Source: Anaeramoeba flamelloides (taxonomy: Eukaryota; Metamonada; Anaeramoebidae). From it: a stretch of 64,000 nt of DNA. This document shows positions 23,701-36,000 of this stretch, piece after piece. The position numbers and the translations under genes are program-made. Under the pieces are notes generated by a model. That model saw only the letters and a program-made list of their open reading frames with translations, searched no databases and had not been told where the DNA came from. Position 1 is the first letter of the stretch, and every line of letters begins with the position of its first letter. The stretch spans positions 4,655,001 through 4,719,000 of the forward strand of contig JANTQA010000070.1 of assembly GCA_027625915.1 (NCBI GenBank), given 5' to 3'.

Positions 23701-24924
23701 ATTTTTTTTACGAACTGTAAAGATATTCCAATGATCAGATTCACAAGAAGGTGGTTAATTGTAAATTGATTGAATATTCTTGCAAAAATATTCATCAACA
23801 ACCCCCCTGGTTAATCTCATAGTATTGTATCTTATAGGGTAAAAATTATCTCTTTTTATATGCATTTTTTTTTCAATCGTCGATTTTTTTATATAAAAAT
23901 GACCACTTCGAAAAAACCAATTCCAGATCACATACGTTTTTGTGTGTTGTTTTTATTGTTAAAAATTTCAACGAAAAAGTTTAAGAAATCAAACTAAAAA
24001 GATACATTTTCAACATCTTAAAGACTTGTAAAATTGAAAAAAAATTATATAAGAAATGCAATTTACTCAATACAAAAAAGGATTCTGTCAAAAATTATAC
24101 ATTTCAATTTTATGGATTTTTTATCAAATTTAAACAACTTATTGTGATATCTAGTTTCCCAGGTAACTTATTTTTTTTCTTTTAGTTTTAAAATTAATCA
24201 TAAATATTCCATAAGCACTGAAAATAAAAAAAATGAAATTTGCCATTTGTAAAATTTTTATTGCAATTGTTTAAATGAGAAAATTGTTTTTTTTTTGTTC
24301 AAATTCATACTTGGATTCTGTCCAATTATTTTTTTTATACTTTTGTGACCGCACTTGGTGTTATAATCTTGATAAAATTATTAATTTTACTAATATATGC
24401 AAGATTAAATGTTGGGTTTCATGTGAGAGAAAATAGTCATTATGAAGCACAAATTCAAGAATAAATTAAACAAATAATTATAATTGGTCGGGAAACCTAC
24501 ATATCATTCAATCAAAAATTAAATACAAATATAACTCATAATTCAAAAAAATAAAAACTTCTAAAAAAAGAAATTTAAATTATAAATCAAAGAATTTGTA
24601 TATTTTTACCAGTTGAACCTGTAATTAATTTTAAATGGATTTTTTAAAACTGGGCAAAATACAAGATTTTTCTATTTTTTTAAAAAATATTTTCAATGCG
24701 CAGTAGTATTTTTTTAATTATATTTTGATAATAAAATCAATTATTTTTGATATTCAAAAAAAAAAAAGAAAAAAAAAAAAATACAATTGAATATAACTTA
24801 TCTCCAATTTTAAAGAACAGAGTTAAATCAAATATTTTTTCTCTATTATTTGAATTCTTGAAAAGTCTATGTTAAATTGTTTTAAAAATTAATTAAAAAA
24901 AAGTAAAATTCTTAAATTCATTTT

Positions 24925-25395
24925 TTATTTCTTAAATTAAAAAAAAAAATTCATTTAGTTTTCTTAAATTTTCTATTTTTTGGAAAAAAATATTGAATTT
25001 CAGTAGGTTTTTTTATCTTTTCTATTTATTTCTAGTATCAATAATTCTCATTAGGTTTTTTTTACTTTAGAAATAAACCGAAAATTTTAATAAATTTTCT
25101 GTTTATTTCTAAAGTAAAAAAAAACCTAGAACACTTCACAAATAATTTATAAAACCTCAAAAAAACCCAGAACACTTCACAAATAAATAGAAAACTCAAA
25201 AAAACTTAGAACACTAACAGATAGCCTGAAACTGTAATGAGATATAAACAATTAAGGGCACTTTAAGTTATTCAAGGGCACTTCCAAAATTTCTAAAATA
25301 ATGAAATTTCAAAAAAACCTAAAGAAATTCAACAGTTTTTTACAATAAATTGAAAATTTAAGAAAACTAAATGAAAATTTTTTTTAATTTAAGAA
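24925..25395. repeat. Palindromic AGGTTTTTTT repeat with a nested hairpin
   Basis: The outer arms 24925-25010 and 25300-25395 are inverted copies (ATTTAGTTTTCTTAAATTTTC). The centre contains a 77-bp near-perfect hairpin (25052-25128) and tandem units of the form GAACACTTCACAAATAAATAG. 33325-33480 is an inverted relative. Confidence 0.7.
25052..25128. repeat. 77-bp hairpin element, copy 1
   Basis: TAGGTTTTTTTTACTTTAGA at the left pairs with TCTAAAGTAAAAAAAAACCTA at the right across a short AT loop. Similar hairpins lie at 32232-32308 and 33389-33467. Confidence 0.85.
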
Positions 25396-26490
25396 ATAAA
25401 AACAAATTTTATTTATTAAACATTTATTTTTAGATATCACTCTTGTTTATAAATTGAAATTTTCAGCTCTTTAATTCATTGTTTAAATAGATATTAATAA
25501 ATGTTGTTTTTACACAAGTAACCCAACATTTTTTTCAAATATCTACTATTATTTATAATTAACCTTTGAAGAACGAATAAATAAGATAAGTAGAATAATA
25601 TAAAACAGGGAATATTAGATACCTGTATTGAGCAAATCTAATGAATGAATTCATTTTCATAAAAAATGAAAAACTAAAAGTTTTCAGAAATCTTTGAAAA
25701 ATATAACCAGCTCATTTTGATCTTCGATTAAAGATTAAATAAAATTCCTTTATTAATTAAATTTTATTTTTCTATAATCTTTTTTACAGTTTCAATAACA
25801 TTAAAACAACTTTTTTTACTTAGTTTAGATATGTCTTACAAGAAAATAATTACTGAACACAAGGCATGGAAAAATTAACAAAAGGTGAAAAAGGGGGGGG
25901 AAATGTTTTTAATTTTATAATTGTAATTTTTTCTTCGAAAATCTACCCAAAACCTTTGAACACAAGTATTTTACCTATTACAGAAGATATAATTTACCTA
26001 GAAAATTGTTTAAAGGTAAGATGTTGTTAAAATAGCGATTAGGTAGGAAATACTTTATTTTTTAGATTTTGTTGGATTTAAATTATTTCTTTCATTAATT
26101 GATTTTTATTTTCATTCAATGTTTATTGTAATGCTACATTAAAAAACCACGTTAAACATTTTTACCATACATTTTTATATTATTTTTATTCAATTTACTA
26201 AAAATCTAGAGGTTTTTTTTTATAGTTCAAAATAAAACCAAAGCTAATTAAAGTGAAAACTCCAAAAATCCACAAAATCACCATTTTTTATTACTTCCAA
26301 ACTCTTCGTGTTATACTTTATAATTTATATTTTAGTGAAAAAAAAAAAAAAATATTATAAAAATACCTTTTTGGATCACTATTTAAACATGATACAAAGT
26401 TGAGGAACGGTTAGATAAGAACCAAAATAATCAGACTTCATACCTGATACAAGACCATCCTTAATAAATTTCCTGGGATTTTAGGCTTTA

Positions 26491-26683
26491 CAGTCAGTTC
26501 CACTTTTAAGGTACAAACTTTCAACAAAATTTAAGGCATAATAAAAATCTCAAATTAAGGCACAAAATTTTTAATTATTTTTTTTACAATTTATTTTACT
26601 AGAATCTGAATTTTGTGCCTTAATTTGGGATTTTTTGTGCCTTAAATTTCGTAGCAGTTTGTACCTTAAAAGTGAAACTGACT
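26491..26683. mobile_element. CAGTCAGTTC palindromic MITE, copy 1 (Tc1/mariner-like)
   Basis: The ends CAGTCAGTTCCACTTTTAAG and, inverted, AGTCAGTTTCACTTTTAAGG are flanked by TA. The element is palindromic through most of its 193 bp. The TA flank and CAGT start are typical of Tc1/mariner-type elements; no transposase is encoded here. Confidence 0.85.
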
Positions 26684-27210
26684 ATAATCATGTTTCACAA
26701 AATTTAAAAATTAATTGAAATTTCAATTTATAATGTTATAAAGCATAATAAATGCCCAATTAAAACTAAATTTAACAATAACCAAATAAAACTCGATGTA
26801 TTCATTTTTTAACAAAATTTAATTCAATACAAAATTTTTTGGAATTTACTAATAGAAAAATAAAAAGTTATACTTTACAAATAAAAAAAAAAAAAAAACA
26901 GTCATATTTTATGAATAATACACTAACCCCAGGGTATTAACAATATTGAATATTAAAAAAAAAAAAAAAATCAAATTCATAAATAAATTTAATAAATTCA
27001 ATTCCGGAAACAATATTTTATAAACTATACCATTTTAAAACTTGAAACAATTCTTTAAAAAAAAGTGTAGAATTTTAATAAAAAATGACAACAATTTTTC
27101 ACTTCATTTCCTCTTTATTTCATTACTTTTATCTGAAAAAATACTCACAAACAAATAAATAATAATTTTTGAACTCAATTTATTAGTTTATTCTTTTTTA
27201 TTCATTATTT

Positions 27211-27211
<1 letters not shown>

Positions 27212-27251
<40 letters not shown>
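27212..27251. repeat. (TA)n microsatellite
   Basis: A pure TA tract of about 20 units. Confidence 0.9.
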
Positions 27252-27257
<6 letters not shown>

Positions 27258-27717
27258 TGTAAATGAATCTGAGACTTCAGAAATGAAAAAAGGTCATTCA
27301 ACTGTAATTTTATCCTCTTTTAATTTCCAGTTCCAATAATAATCCCAGATTAAGAATAACCAAAATTTGTTACAATGAGGCTTTTGCTGAAATAACATAT
27401 TTTTATATTGGATTTTAGAGAAAAAAAAAAACAAAAGAAAAGAAAATTTGTGAAAATCTAAATCAAAACCAATTGAAAAAACTTTTAAGGAAGCATGTAT
27501 ATTTTACCATTTTGAAAATTTATAATTACTACAACCTTATGGAATTTTTTTTTTTTTTGAGTACCATAGGATATTGAAAATTTAAAACTAAAAATACCAT
27601 TCACTGCTCTATATGAAAAAAGGAAGTGAACCTAAAGTAAATCAGAGTTGACTCTTTAATTTTTCAATTTTATGAACGATTTTTTTGGCTATATTTTGGA
27701 TTTTAATAAATGATGTA

Positions 27718-28196
27718 TAGTGATGTAAATAACCCGTGTTTTTTTATTCTAACCCATTACTAAAATTTAACTCATGCAAAAAATATTGGCTGACTCTAGA
27801 AATAAAAGAAACAAATCAATGGGGCGATAACAGTATATAAACAAGAAATATGGTTCTTTAAATAAATTTTAAAAAAGAATTTTGAAGATACTGAAAGTTT
27901 AAAATGTTATTTTTTGACAAAAAAATGAGGAAAATTTCATTTTTTGACTTTTTATAAAAATATCATTGAATCTCTGCAATTTTGAAAATATGACGAAATT
28001 TTTGAAACAAAAACTTTTAATATTATTGAGCCATTTTAATTAATCAAAGATCTAACCTCTAAAGTTAATTTAAATCTGAACCAAGAATATATCTGTATAA
28101 TCCTATCTTCAAATACCCAAGTTTGAGAAAAAAAAAACTTGAGTTTTATTTTGGTAATGGGTTAAAGGTTGTCAACACGAGTTAATTACACCACTG
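27718..28196. mobile_element. TA-flanked inverted-repeat element, 479 bp
   Basis: The left end TAGTGATGTAAATAACCCGT and the inverted right end CAGTGGTGTAATTAACTCGT share about 50 bp, including TAACCCATTACYAAAAT. TA lies on both sides. This fits a Tc1/mariner-type non-autonomous element. The interior shows no protein. Confidence 0.8.
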
Positions 28197-28386
28197 TATT
28201 TAAGATCTAGAAATATGTTTATGGGAATGATTAGAACTAATCATAGAATAAACCATAACATAGACCCCATAAAGATTTATATCTGAAAACCAATAATTTC
28301 TATTTTAAAACCAAACTAGAATGATCATCTTTCCAAAGAAATTTGTTAAAATCAAATAACCATTGTGAAAAAAATTTGGTTCATTA

Positions 28387-29200
28387 AAAAAAATTGGGTC
28401 AGTCAAAAATTTGTTTTCGTTTTTTAAATAATAAATATTAGCAAAATGATTTTTGATCAAAGTAAAATTTTATGAACAAATCTTACATTTAATAAAAACC
28501 AAAGTCACTATCAATAATAATTTTCAAATGTAAAATTAAATTGTTGCATTTTAACCTTTTGGAATTACTGTGGAACTCCAAAAAAACAAAAATTTATTTT
28601 TAATTGTAAACTTTACTAAAAATGTTAATTTTTTTTTATTAGAAAACATTACAAGATCAAGTTAATTATTGTTTGGGAAGACCAAAAATTAATAATAGTT
28701 TTAAATTAAGGTTTTTCTATGAGGATTTTTAGAATTTAAATGTTTTCTGAAATCTGGATATTTCGGTATTTTGAAGTTTTGATTGTAAACATTAGTGGAA
28801 AACAACCTCTTTCGAAAAAATATCTTTTTTGGAAGATTTTATTATTCAATTTGGTTTAAAAGGATATTTAAGATTAACCGTGATAAATTTGCGTTTATTA
28901 ACAATGATAAATATCTTATTGAATTAATAGATTTTAGTATTTCCTATTAAATAGTTCTCTTATTTTTCGTAAAGTTGACAATTAAAAATAAATTTTTGTT
29001 TTTTAGAGTTCCACAGTAATTCCAAAAGGTTAAAATGCAACAATTTAATATTGCATTTGAAAATTATTATTGATAATGACTTTGGTTTTTATTAAATGTA
29101 AGATTTGTTCATAAAATTTTACTTTGATCAAAAACCATTTTGCTAATATTTATTATTTAAAAAACGAAAACAAATTTTTGACTGACCCAATTTTTTTCAA
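28387..29200. repeat. Long palindrome (arms about 235 bp, 0.8 kb overall)
   Basis: The left arm 28387-28628 (TTGGGTCAGTCAAAAATTTG at its edge) and right arm 28968-29200 (CAAATTTTTGACTGACCCAA) are close inverted copies, with an unrelated loop of about 340 bp. The arm similarity is high, so the insertion looks recent. Confidence 0.85.
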
Positions 29201-30024
29201 AACGGTAAAACAAAAAAATGAACATCATCTATTTTTCGAAGATTTGTTTCTTCTTTAACTTCTTAATTTTGGATGAACAAACAATTCATTGCCTTGGATT
29301 CCATGCCTCATTAGTTTTTATGAATATTTTACTGAACTTTTTTTTACAAATTTGCTTTCAAAATTATTTTTTGAGGTTTTGTTCGATAAGTTTGCAAAAC
29401 AAAAAATATCTTTGAAAAAATTCAGGTAATATGATTGAGTTCTTCAAATTTTAGAAAAATAACAACAAAAAAATCATCCATTAAAAAAAAAAAAGTCAAA
29501 GTGTTTCAAAAACTTGAAAATTCCCTTTTAAAAAATTTAACCAATGAAAAAACTTTTAAATTCCTAACCCCAATCTACAAAACAGAGAAAACACCCTTTA
29601 ACGAGATTTAAAATATTTTGCTGATAAAATAATGTTATTAGAATTAAAAATGAGTAAAAAATTTTCACTTCCTTTTCCTGATTTTTGTTTTATCCATAAG
29701 TATTTCCAGTAAATAGGTGGGGATTTGTGAAGTTATTACATTTGTTTGGTTATTTTTTTATTGTTTAAATTGTGAACTTTGAGTTCGTTTAAGAATCCTG
29801 AAATGGATGAATTTAGAACAGAAAACTTCGAAAATGAGGTGAAATTTAATTCCATTTATAATTCAAATACCAAAAAATGATTTTTAAAATACTGAGGGAA
29901 AAAGTCTGAGAGAGTAATAGGCTAACTCGGCTCTTCAACAATGAAATACTTTTAATAATTGTGTATTTTTCATTTTTTGTATTTTTCTTCATATTCTTTT
30001 TGTTCAAAACAAATTTCTTTGAAA

Positions 30025-33000
30025 ATGAAAGAATACAAAAAACCTTTGACAAGATTAAATGCTTTCAAAATAATCACCTTCTTTTTAGTCTTTTCTATAA
30101 TTATCTTATTTATCCATAACCACAATCTCAATACAAAAGTAAAAAACACCCGAGCAAAAGTCCAAGAGTTCAAATTCAATTATACCCAAGAAGAATTAGC
30201 TCTGATGAAAAAAGAATTTTGGAATCACAAAGAATTATCGTGGATTCCAAATTATTTTAGAAATCGCAAACTTGGTTCAAGTGTTCCTTCGTTGCCTAAC
30301 AAGTTCCTTAAAAAAGAAACCAAAAATACGAAGAAAACAAAAGACAATATTGGTGGAAAATTCTATAAAAAAACACGTGGATACCCGCCAATTGATATGG
30401 TGATTATGTGGGTCAATGGATCAGATCCTATCTTTCAAAAAGAAAAAGAAAATGAATATTTAAAATATGATAATTGTGGTAAGTTTACTTTTTCTTTTGT
30501 TTTTTGATTTCAGGATTTTTTTTTTTTTTCTTTAGTTTGCAGGGCTAAAAAACTTTTTCGAAAGAGAAAACTGTTTTTCATTTTCACAATTTTTTGATTT
30601 TTGTTGATTCAAATTTTTTTAATGTGTTTGGTTATTTGTGTTACAAAGAACAAAAACTTGGGTTAAGTAATTTTGGAGAAAGTGTTTTAAATTGGAACAA
30701 AAAATAAATTCCATAAAATAATTCTGTTAAGGAACACATAACCATTTCAGGTATTGACGAACGATCTTTACCCACCACTTTTGTTTGAGAATTGATCGAT
30801 CGATTGAAGAACATTCCTCAAAAAACACTTATCATTTGGGAAAAAAAGTCAAACACGCTTTTAAATAGGGAACCTTAATGGAACCTAAAAATGAAAAATA
30901 GCTGTTGTGGAAAAAAAGTGAAGTAGGGAAAAAAATTGAAACGCGGTTTTTAATTGGGAACATTAATAGAATCACAGAAACCCGAAAATGGAAAGTAAGA
31001 TCAATTAATAAAAGAATAAATAAATAAATAAAGACAAAATGAAAGATTCAGACATAATAACAATTTTTTTAATACTATCTTTTGGTATGGTCTGGGTTTT
31101 TCTTTGATTGATCAATTATTAAAAATTTGCTTCAAATAATTTGACTATTTTTGGGATCTCCAAAACCAGAAGAACAATTTGGCTATGAAAGTAGATTTAA
31201 ATTGTGTTTGTTGGTTTGATTGAAAATAATCTAATGGATTATTATTTGGAGTTAATTGGTTTCTTCTTTTAATTGATCTTACTTTCCATTTTCAGGTTTC
31301 TGTGATTCTATTAATGTTCCCAATTAAAAACCGCGTTTCACTTTTTTATCCTGTTTTACTTCTTTCCCACAACGGCAAGATCAATTAGTCAAAGAAAAAA
31401 TAAATGAAACAAAGACAAAATCGAGGATTCAGACACAATAACAGTTTTTTTAATATTATCTTTTGGTATGGATTTTCTTTTGGTTGATTGATCAATCATT
31501 AGAAATTTGTTAAAAAAAATTACTCTTTTTGAGATCTCGAAAGCCACTGATTGTATTTTGATAATCAAGGAGATTTAAATTGTATTTGTTGATTTGATTG
31601 AAAATAATCTAATGGATTATTATTTGAAATTAGTTTGTTTCTCCTTTTAATTGATTTTACTTTTGGTTTTCAGGTTTCTGTGATTTCTGTGATTTCTGTG
31701 ATTTCTGTGATTTCTGTGATTCTATTAAGGTTCACAATTAAAAATTGGGTTGATCTTTTTTTTCCCAACCGAAATTTTCTTATTTTCTCATGATTTTTTC
31801 TTTTTGGGATTTTTTTTTTGAAATTTATGTATTTTGATTTCACTTCGGGAGGTTTTGTTGGTTGGTCAGTTAATATAAAGTTTGAAAAGGAAAATATTTT
31901 TTCCACATTCCCCAAGACCTGTTTATAAAATAGAGACAAAAATTGATTTATTAAGGATCACAATTTACAAAACAAAATTCAAATTAATTCCAAAAAAAAT
32001 TTAAAAGTTTGGATAAATTAATCAATTTCCTTTCTTTTAGGGAAAAAGAATTTGAAAATATCAATTCAAAATCTCAAAATTTAAAAGAATTAGAAACTGA
32101 AACTGGATAATAATCGAATTAATCAATTAAAAAAAACCTAGACACTTTTTCGTTAGGTTTTCCAAAATTTAAAAGAATTGAGTTAAATCAAAGATTTTAC
32201 TCTATTCTTTTGAATTCTGGAAAACCGCCGTTAGCTTTTTTTTAATTTTAGAAATATAAAGAAAATTTCTAAAATTTTCTTTTTATTTCTTAAATTAAAA
32301 AAAAGCTAGGCACTTGACGACACTTTTCGTTAGGTTTTTTTTAATTTGAAAGAGCGGAGTAAAATCTCTGATTCGATTCAATTATTTTACATCTGAAAAC
32401 TTAACGTTAAAGAATATTTAAAATGGAAAGGTTCAACCCCAAACACATTAAAACTTTGATCCTTCACAAATTATCTAAATCAGATATTCTTATTTTATGA
32501 ATGAAACTAAACTCTGTTTCAGTCAAAGGGGTACAACATTTTTTCAAATATCAATTATTTTATATAATTGACCTTTGAAGAACAAATAAGAAATAAAAAG
32601 AATAATAAACATCTAAGAATTGTTGATATGTGTCTGAAAGGAAACTAATTAATTAATAAATTTTCTTAAAAATTGAAAAACTCAAATTCTTAGCGCCTCA
32701 TTGAGAAAAACAAAAATGTTCGTTTTGAACTTCTACTGGTATTTGAATTGTAAATAGGAAACAATTTTCACTTCATTTTCAATACTTTTCTTTTAGAAAT
32801 CAAGTCCCCAAACGAAGTGTGTTGGGATTTGTGGTCTCTATTTGAAAAAGGAAATGAAAATGAAGTGAAAATTTTTCACATTTATTGAACAAATATCAGG
32901 ATCAAAGATCTCATAAAATTCCATTAGAAATCAATATTATTTCTCAAAAATCATTTCCATGGTTTCAATAACCTGGGAATAACATATTTTTACCAAGTGA

Positions 33001-36000
33001 CTATTGATCTTGCAATAAAAAAAATATTTGCAACTTGAATGATGTTTTAAAAAAAAACAAGTAAAAATGTGCAAAAATGTGAAAAAATAATTTCAATTTT
33101 GGAAATTTCCAAAATAAAATTTTACTTCTAATATCTATACAAACCCTTTAAACATATGTATTTCACCCATTACAACTACGCCCCTTTGACTGAAAAATAG
33201 TTTAAATCACAATTTTGCCAATTGTGTAAAAACAAATAAAGATTTAGATATCATTGAAGATTTGGATCATTTTCTCTGTGATCGTGTCGTAAAGTGCCGT
33301 CAAGTGCCTAGGTTTTTTTGAGGTTTTCTGTTTTATCTGTTGAGTGTTCTAGGCTTTTTTGAGTTTTCTATTTATTTGTGAAGTGTTCTAGGTTTTTTTT
33401 ACATTTTGGAATAAACAGAAAATATTAATAAATTTTCGGTTTATTTCAAAAAGTAAAAAAAAACCTAACGAAAATTTATATATTTCCCAAATAAATAGAA
33501 AACTCAAGAAAACCTAACCGAAAAACCAAAAAAAAAAAATTTTTTTTCAATTCAAATCAATAAATATAGTATAGTAGTCAAAAAAATACCTGATATGAAA
33601 ATAATCCCGTATACACTTGCTAATTGTTAATATTAGGGAAATTGTTGGGTAATTGTTTTCTTTTAAATTATTTCTTTAATTTAAGAATCAAAATTTTTAA
33701 AATTATAACTCTCCACTTTTTAGAATGATGATTAATGGAATTACGCTTGTTCAAAACACCATTCAATCAATCAAAAAACAAGAATAAAAATATCATTTTC
33801 CAAACCCATAACAACCTCTATAAAAACCATGATTGTTTTTCAAAATAAGTAGATCTACTTACTGTTATCAAAAAATTAAATGAGTATTCTATAGACACCT
33901 TACTTTAATGAACTTTAGGTGGGTTTATTACTTAGTTCAGGAAAATTTTGGTTATTTATAAAAAGGATTTGGTTATAAATAAAAGAAATTATTCAAGAAT
34001 TTTATTAATATTAACAATTAAAAATCTTGTCAGCGAATTATTTTCATTTTCGGTATTTTTTTCAATACTATAATTCTTTAATAATCAAAATTACTGATCT
34101 TCATTTGAAAGATATTTATTCAATTTAAAATGCTTTTGAAAGATAATAAAGTGAACTTTTTCTAGAAGCAAAAAAGATTCCAAATTTTTTACTATTAAAT
34201 TTGAAAAAAATATTCATAGAAATAGACAATTTGGATTTTTCAACTTAAATTGCAAAATATCGTTAAAAATAATTTTTGCTCAAAGATCTCTTAGAAACCA
34301 AAAATGTTTCTGATAAGTGAAGTTATTAAAAAGTGGAAAATTTAGCAAATTTTTAATTATGTTTAGAAAAAATTTTTCAGTTTAGCTATGGGTATTTTAA
34401 AGCACTCAGTAAGTGAGCTTTTAGAGTCGACCAAAAAATGAAAATCGAAAAAAAAAAAGCACAATAAACATAATTTTTTGAAAAAAAAATAATTTTTTTT
34501 ATTATTGAAGAGAGGTGATTCAACAAAAAAAACCTTGGCACTTGACGGCACTCTACTACGCTTTTAAAAACTCTAAAATATATTTTAGAGTTTTTTATCC
34601 CATCTAGACTAAAATTATGAAAAGATTATAACACATAAAATAGCTTTTCTTTAAAAAATGAAAAGAAAAAAATTTATTTCGAAACAAAGACAAGAGAAAG
34701 AGAAATAAAAGCAAAAAATGAAAGAGAGTGGGCTTTATTGGTAAGGGCCAAGTACTCAAGAGCTCTTAATCTGTTAAAGGGAGAGTTTTGAAGTGACTAA
34801 ATTTGTGACTTCCTAATTCAAAGAGTAGTCAAAAGAATCTTTTAATTACAGTCATTAGAAGTATTTTAAACTCAATTTAATTTTCTGAAAAGAAGAAGAA
34901 AAAATGAAGAGTGGAAAAAAAATTAAGATATAAAAATAGTAGTAGTATTGAGAAGATGTATGTTTCTGGTGAGTTGAATGACTCGCTATTTATACTTTAA
35001 TTTTAATTCATTTTTTTTTTATAGCGTGCTGTGTCATATTAGTCAGAAAATATCCTATTGTGATGTTGTATATTTCTTTTGTATTCATTTTTCAGAACAA
35101 CTCATCAGTATCCTCTCTGTTAATGATACTAAAGTCGAAATCTTTAACTTTTTTGAGTTCATTTTCCAGTATTTTCTGGTTTTTTCATATTTTTGCATTT
35201 CCATATGAAGTGGTCTACACCATCAACTTTTTTTTTGCAGCAGGGGCATATTTTGCTTTTTGTTCCCAGTTCCCACGTGTATGTAAATGAAAGAGAGTAT
35301 TAAAAAATAATTAAAAAAAAAAGTCAAAAATTCATTGAAAAGTTTTTTTTGTGCCAAAAGTGTTGAATGGGTTGGTTTTTGTTTCTTTTTATATTGATAA
35401 TTTGTTTGGATCTCCACTATAATTTGTTTTAATAAAGAGATCTAAATATTTGAATAACTATAGATCAAATGAAATAGGTTGCCTAATTTTAGTTTTAAAT
35501 TTAAAACTTATTAGATAGATTGTATATATAAAGTGCTGAGTTTTTTAAGAATAAGAATTGGTTTTCAAAATTTTCTTTTCAGTTACTCTATTTGTTTTAC
35601 TTTTTTTTTAGTTGCTTTTTATTTTTATTATTTTTGAAAGTTTTCCAAATCTTGTTTTAGTAAAATCCTAGTCCACGATACCAGCTCAACAGTATTACTT
35701 CAATCCAAGAACTAACTAGGCATATTTTATGGAATAGTTGATTCAGTTCACTTGTTTTAATTTCAAATTGTTCTGGTTTTATTCAATTCTCGACAGTTCC
35801 TTAAGTCCATAAAATTCTGTATACTTTAGGTCCAATCGCAACAATTTTTTGTTCAAGATCTAATTGTGAGCAAGTTTACTATTATTATAATTATACTTAT
35901 CCCTTTTACATCCTCCAAACATCTTAAAGAGAGAGAGAGAGGGGGGGCGAATGAACCTAAGTAACCCAAACAACTTGAAAAGAAATTTGAAAAAAGTGAA

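Larger units (their letters stand above)
27485..29420. repeat. Older dispersed repeat interrupted by two DNA elements
   Basis: Segments 27485-27717, 28197-28386 and 29201-29420 together line up with 14385-15050. The gaps are filled by a TA-flanked inverted-repeat element (27718-28196) and a long palindrome (28387-29200). The 29218-29415 reading frame belongs to the third segment. Confidence 0.65.
22481..30024. other. Gene-free, repeat-rich intergenic region (7.5 kb)
   Basis: It lies between divergently transcribed genes (the kinase on minus, the Stealth gene on plus), so it contains both promoters. No supported coding region was found. It holds at least six recognisable repeats, listed separately, in very AT-rich sequence with long poly-A and poly-T runs. 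Confidence 0.7.

Noticed and set aside
31670-31939. Open frame with ITEITEITE repeats
   Set aside because: Produced by the TTTCTGTGA minisatellite at a transposon end.
34978-35290. Two plus-strand phenylalanine/serine-rich open frames
   Set aside because: They are antisense shadows of the minus-strand LINE fragment.
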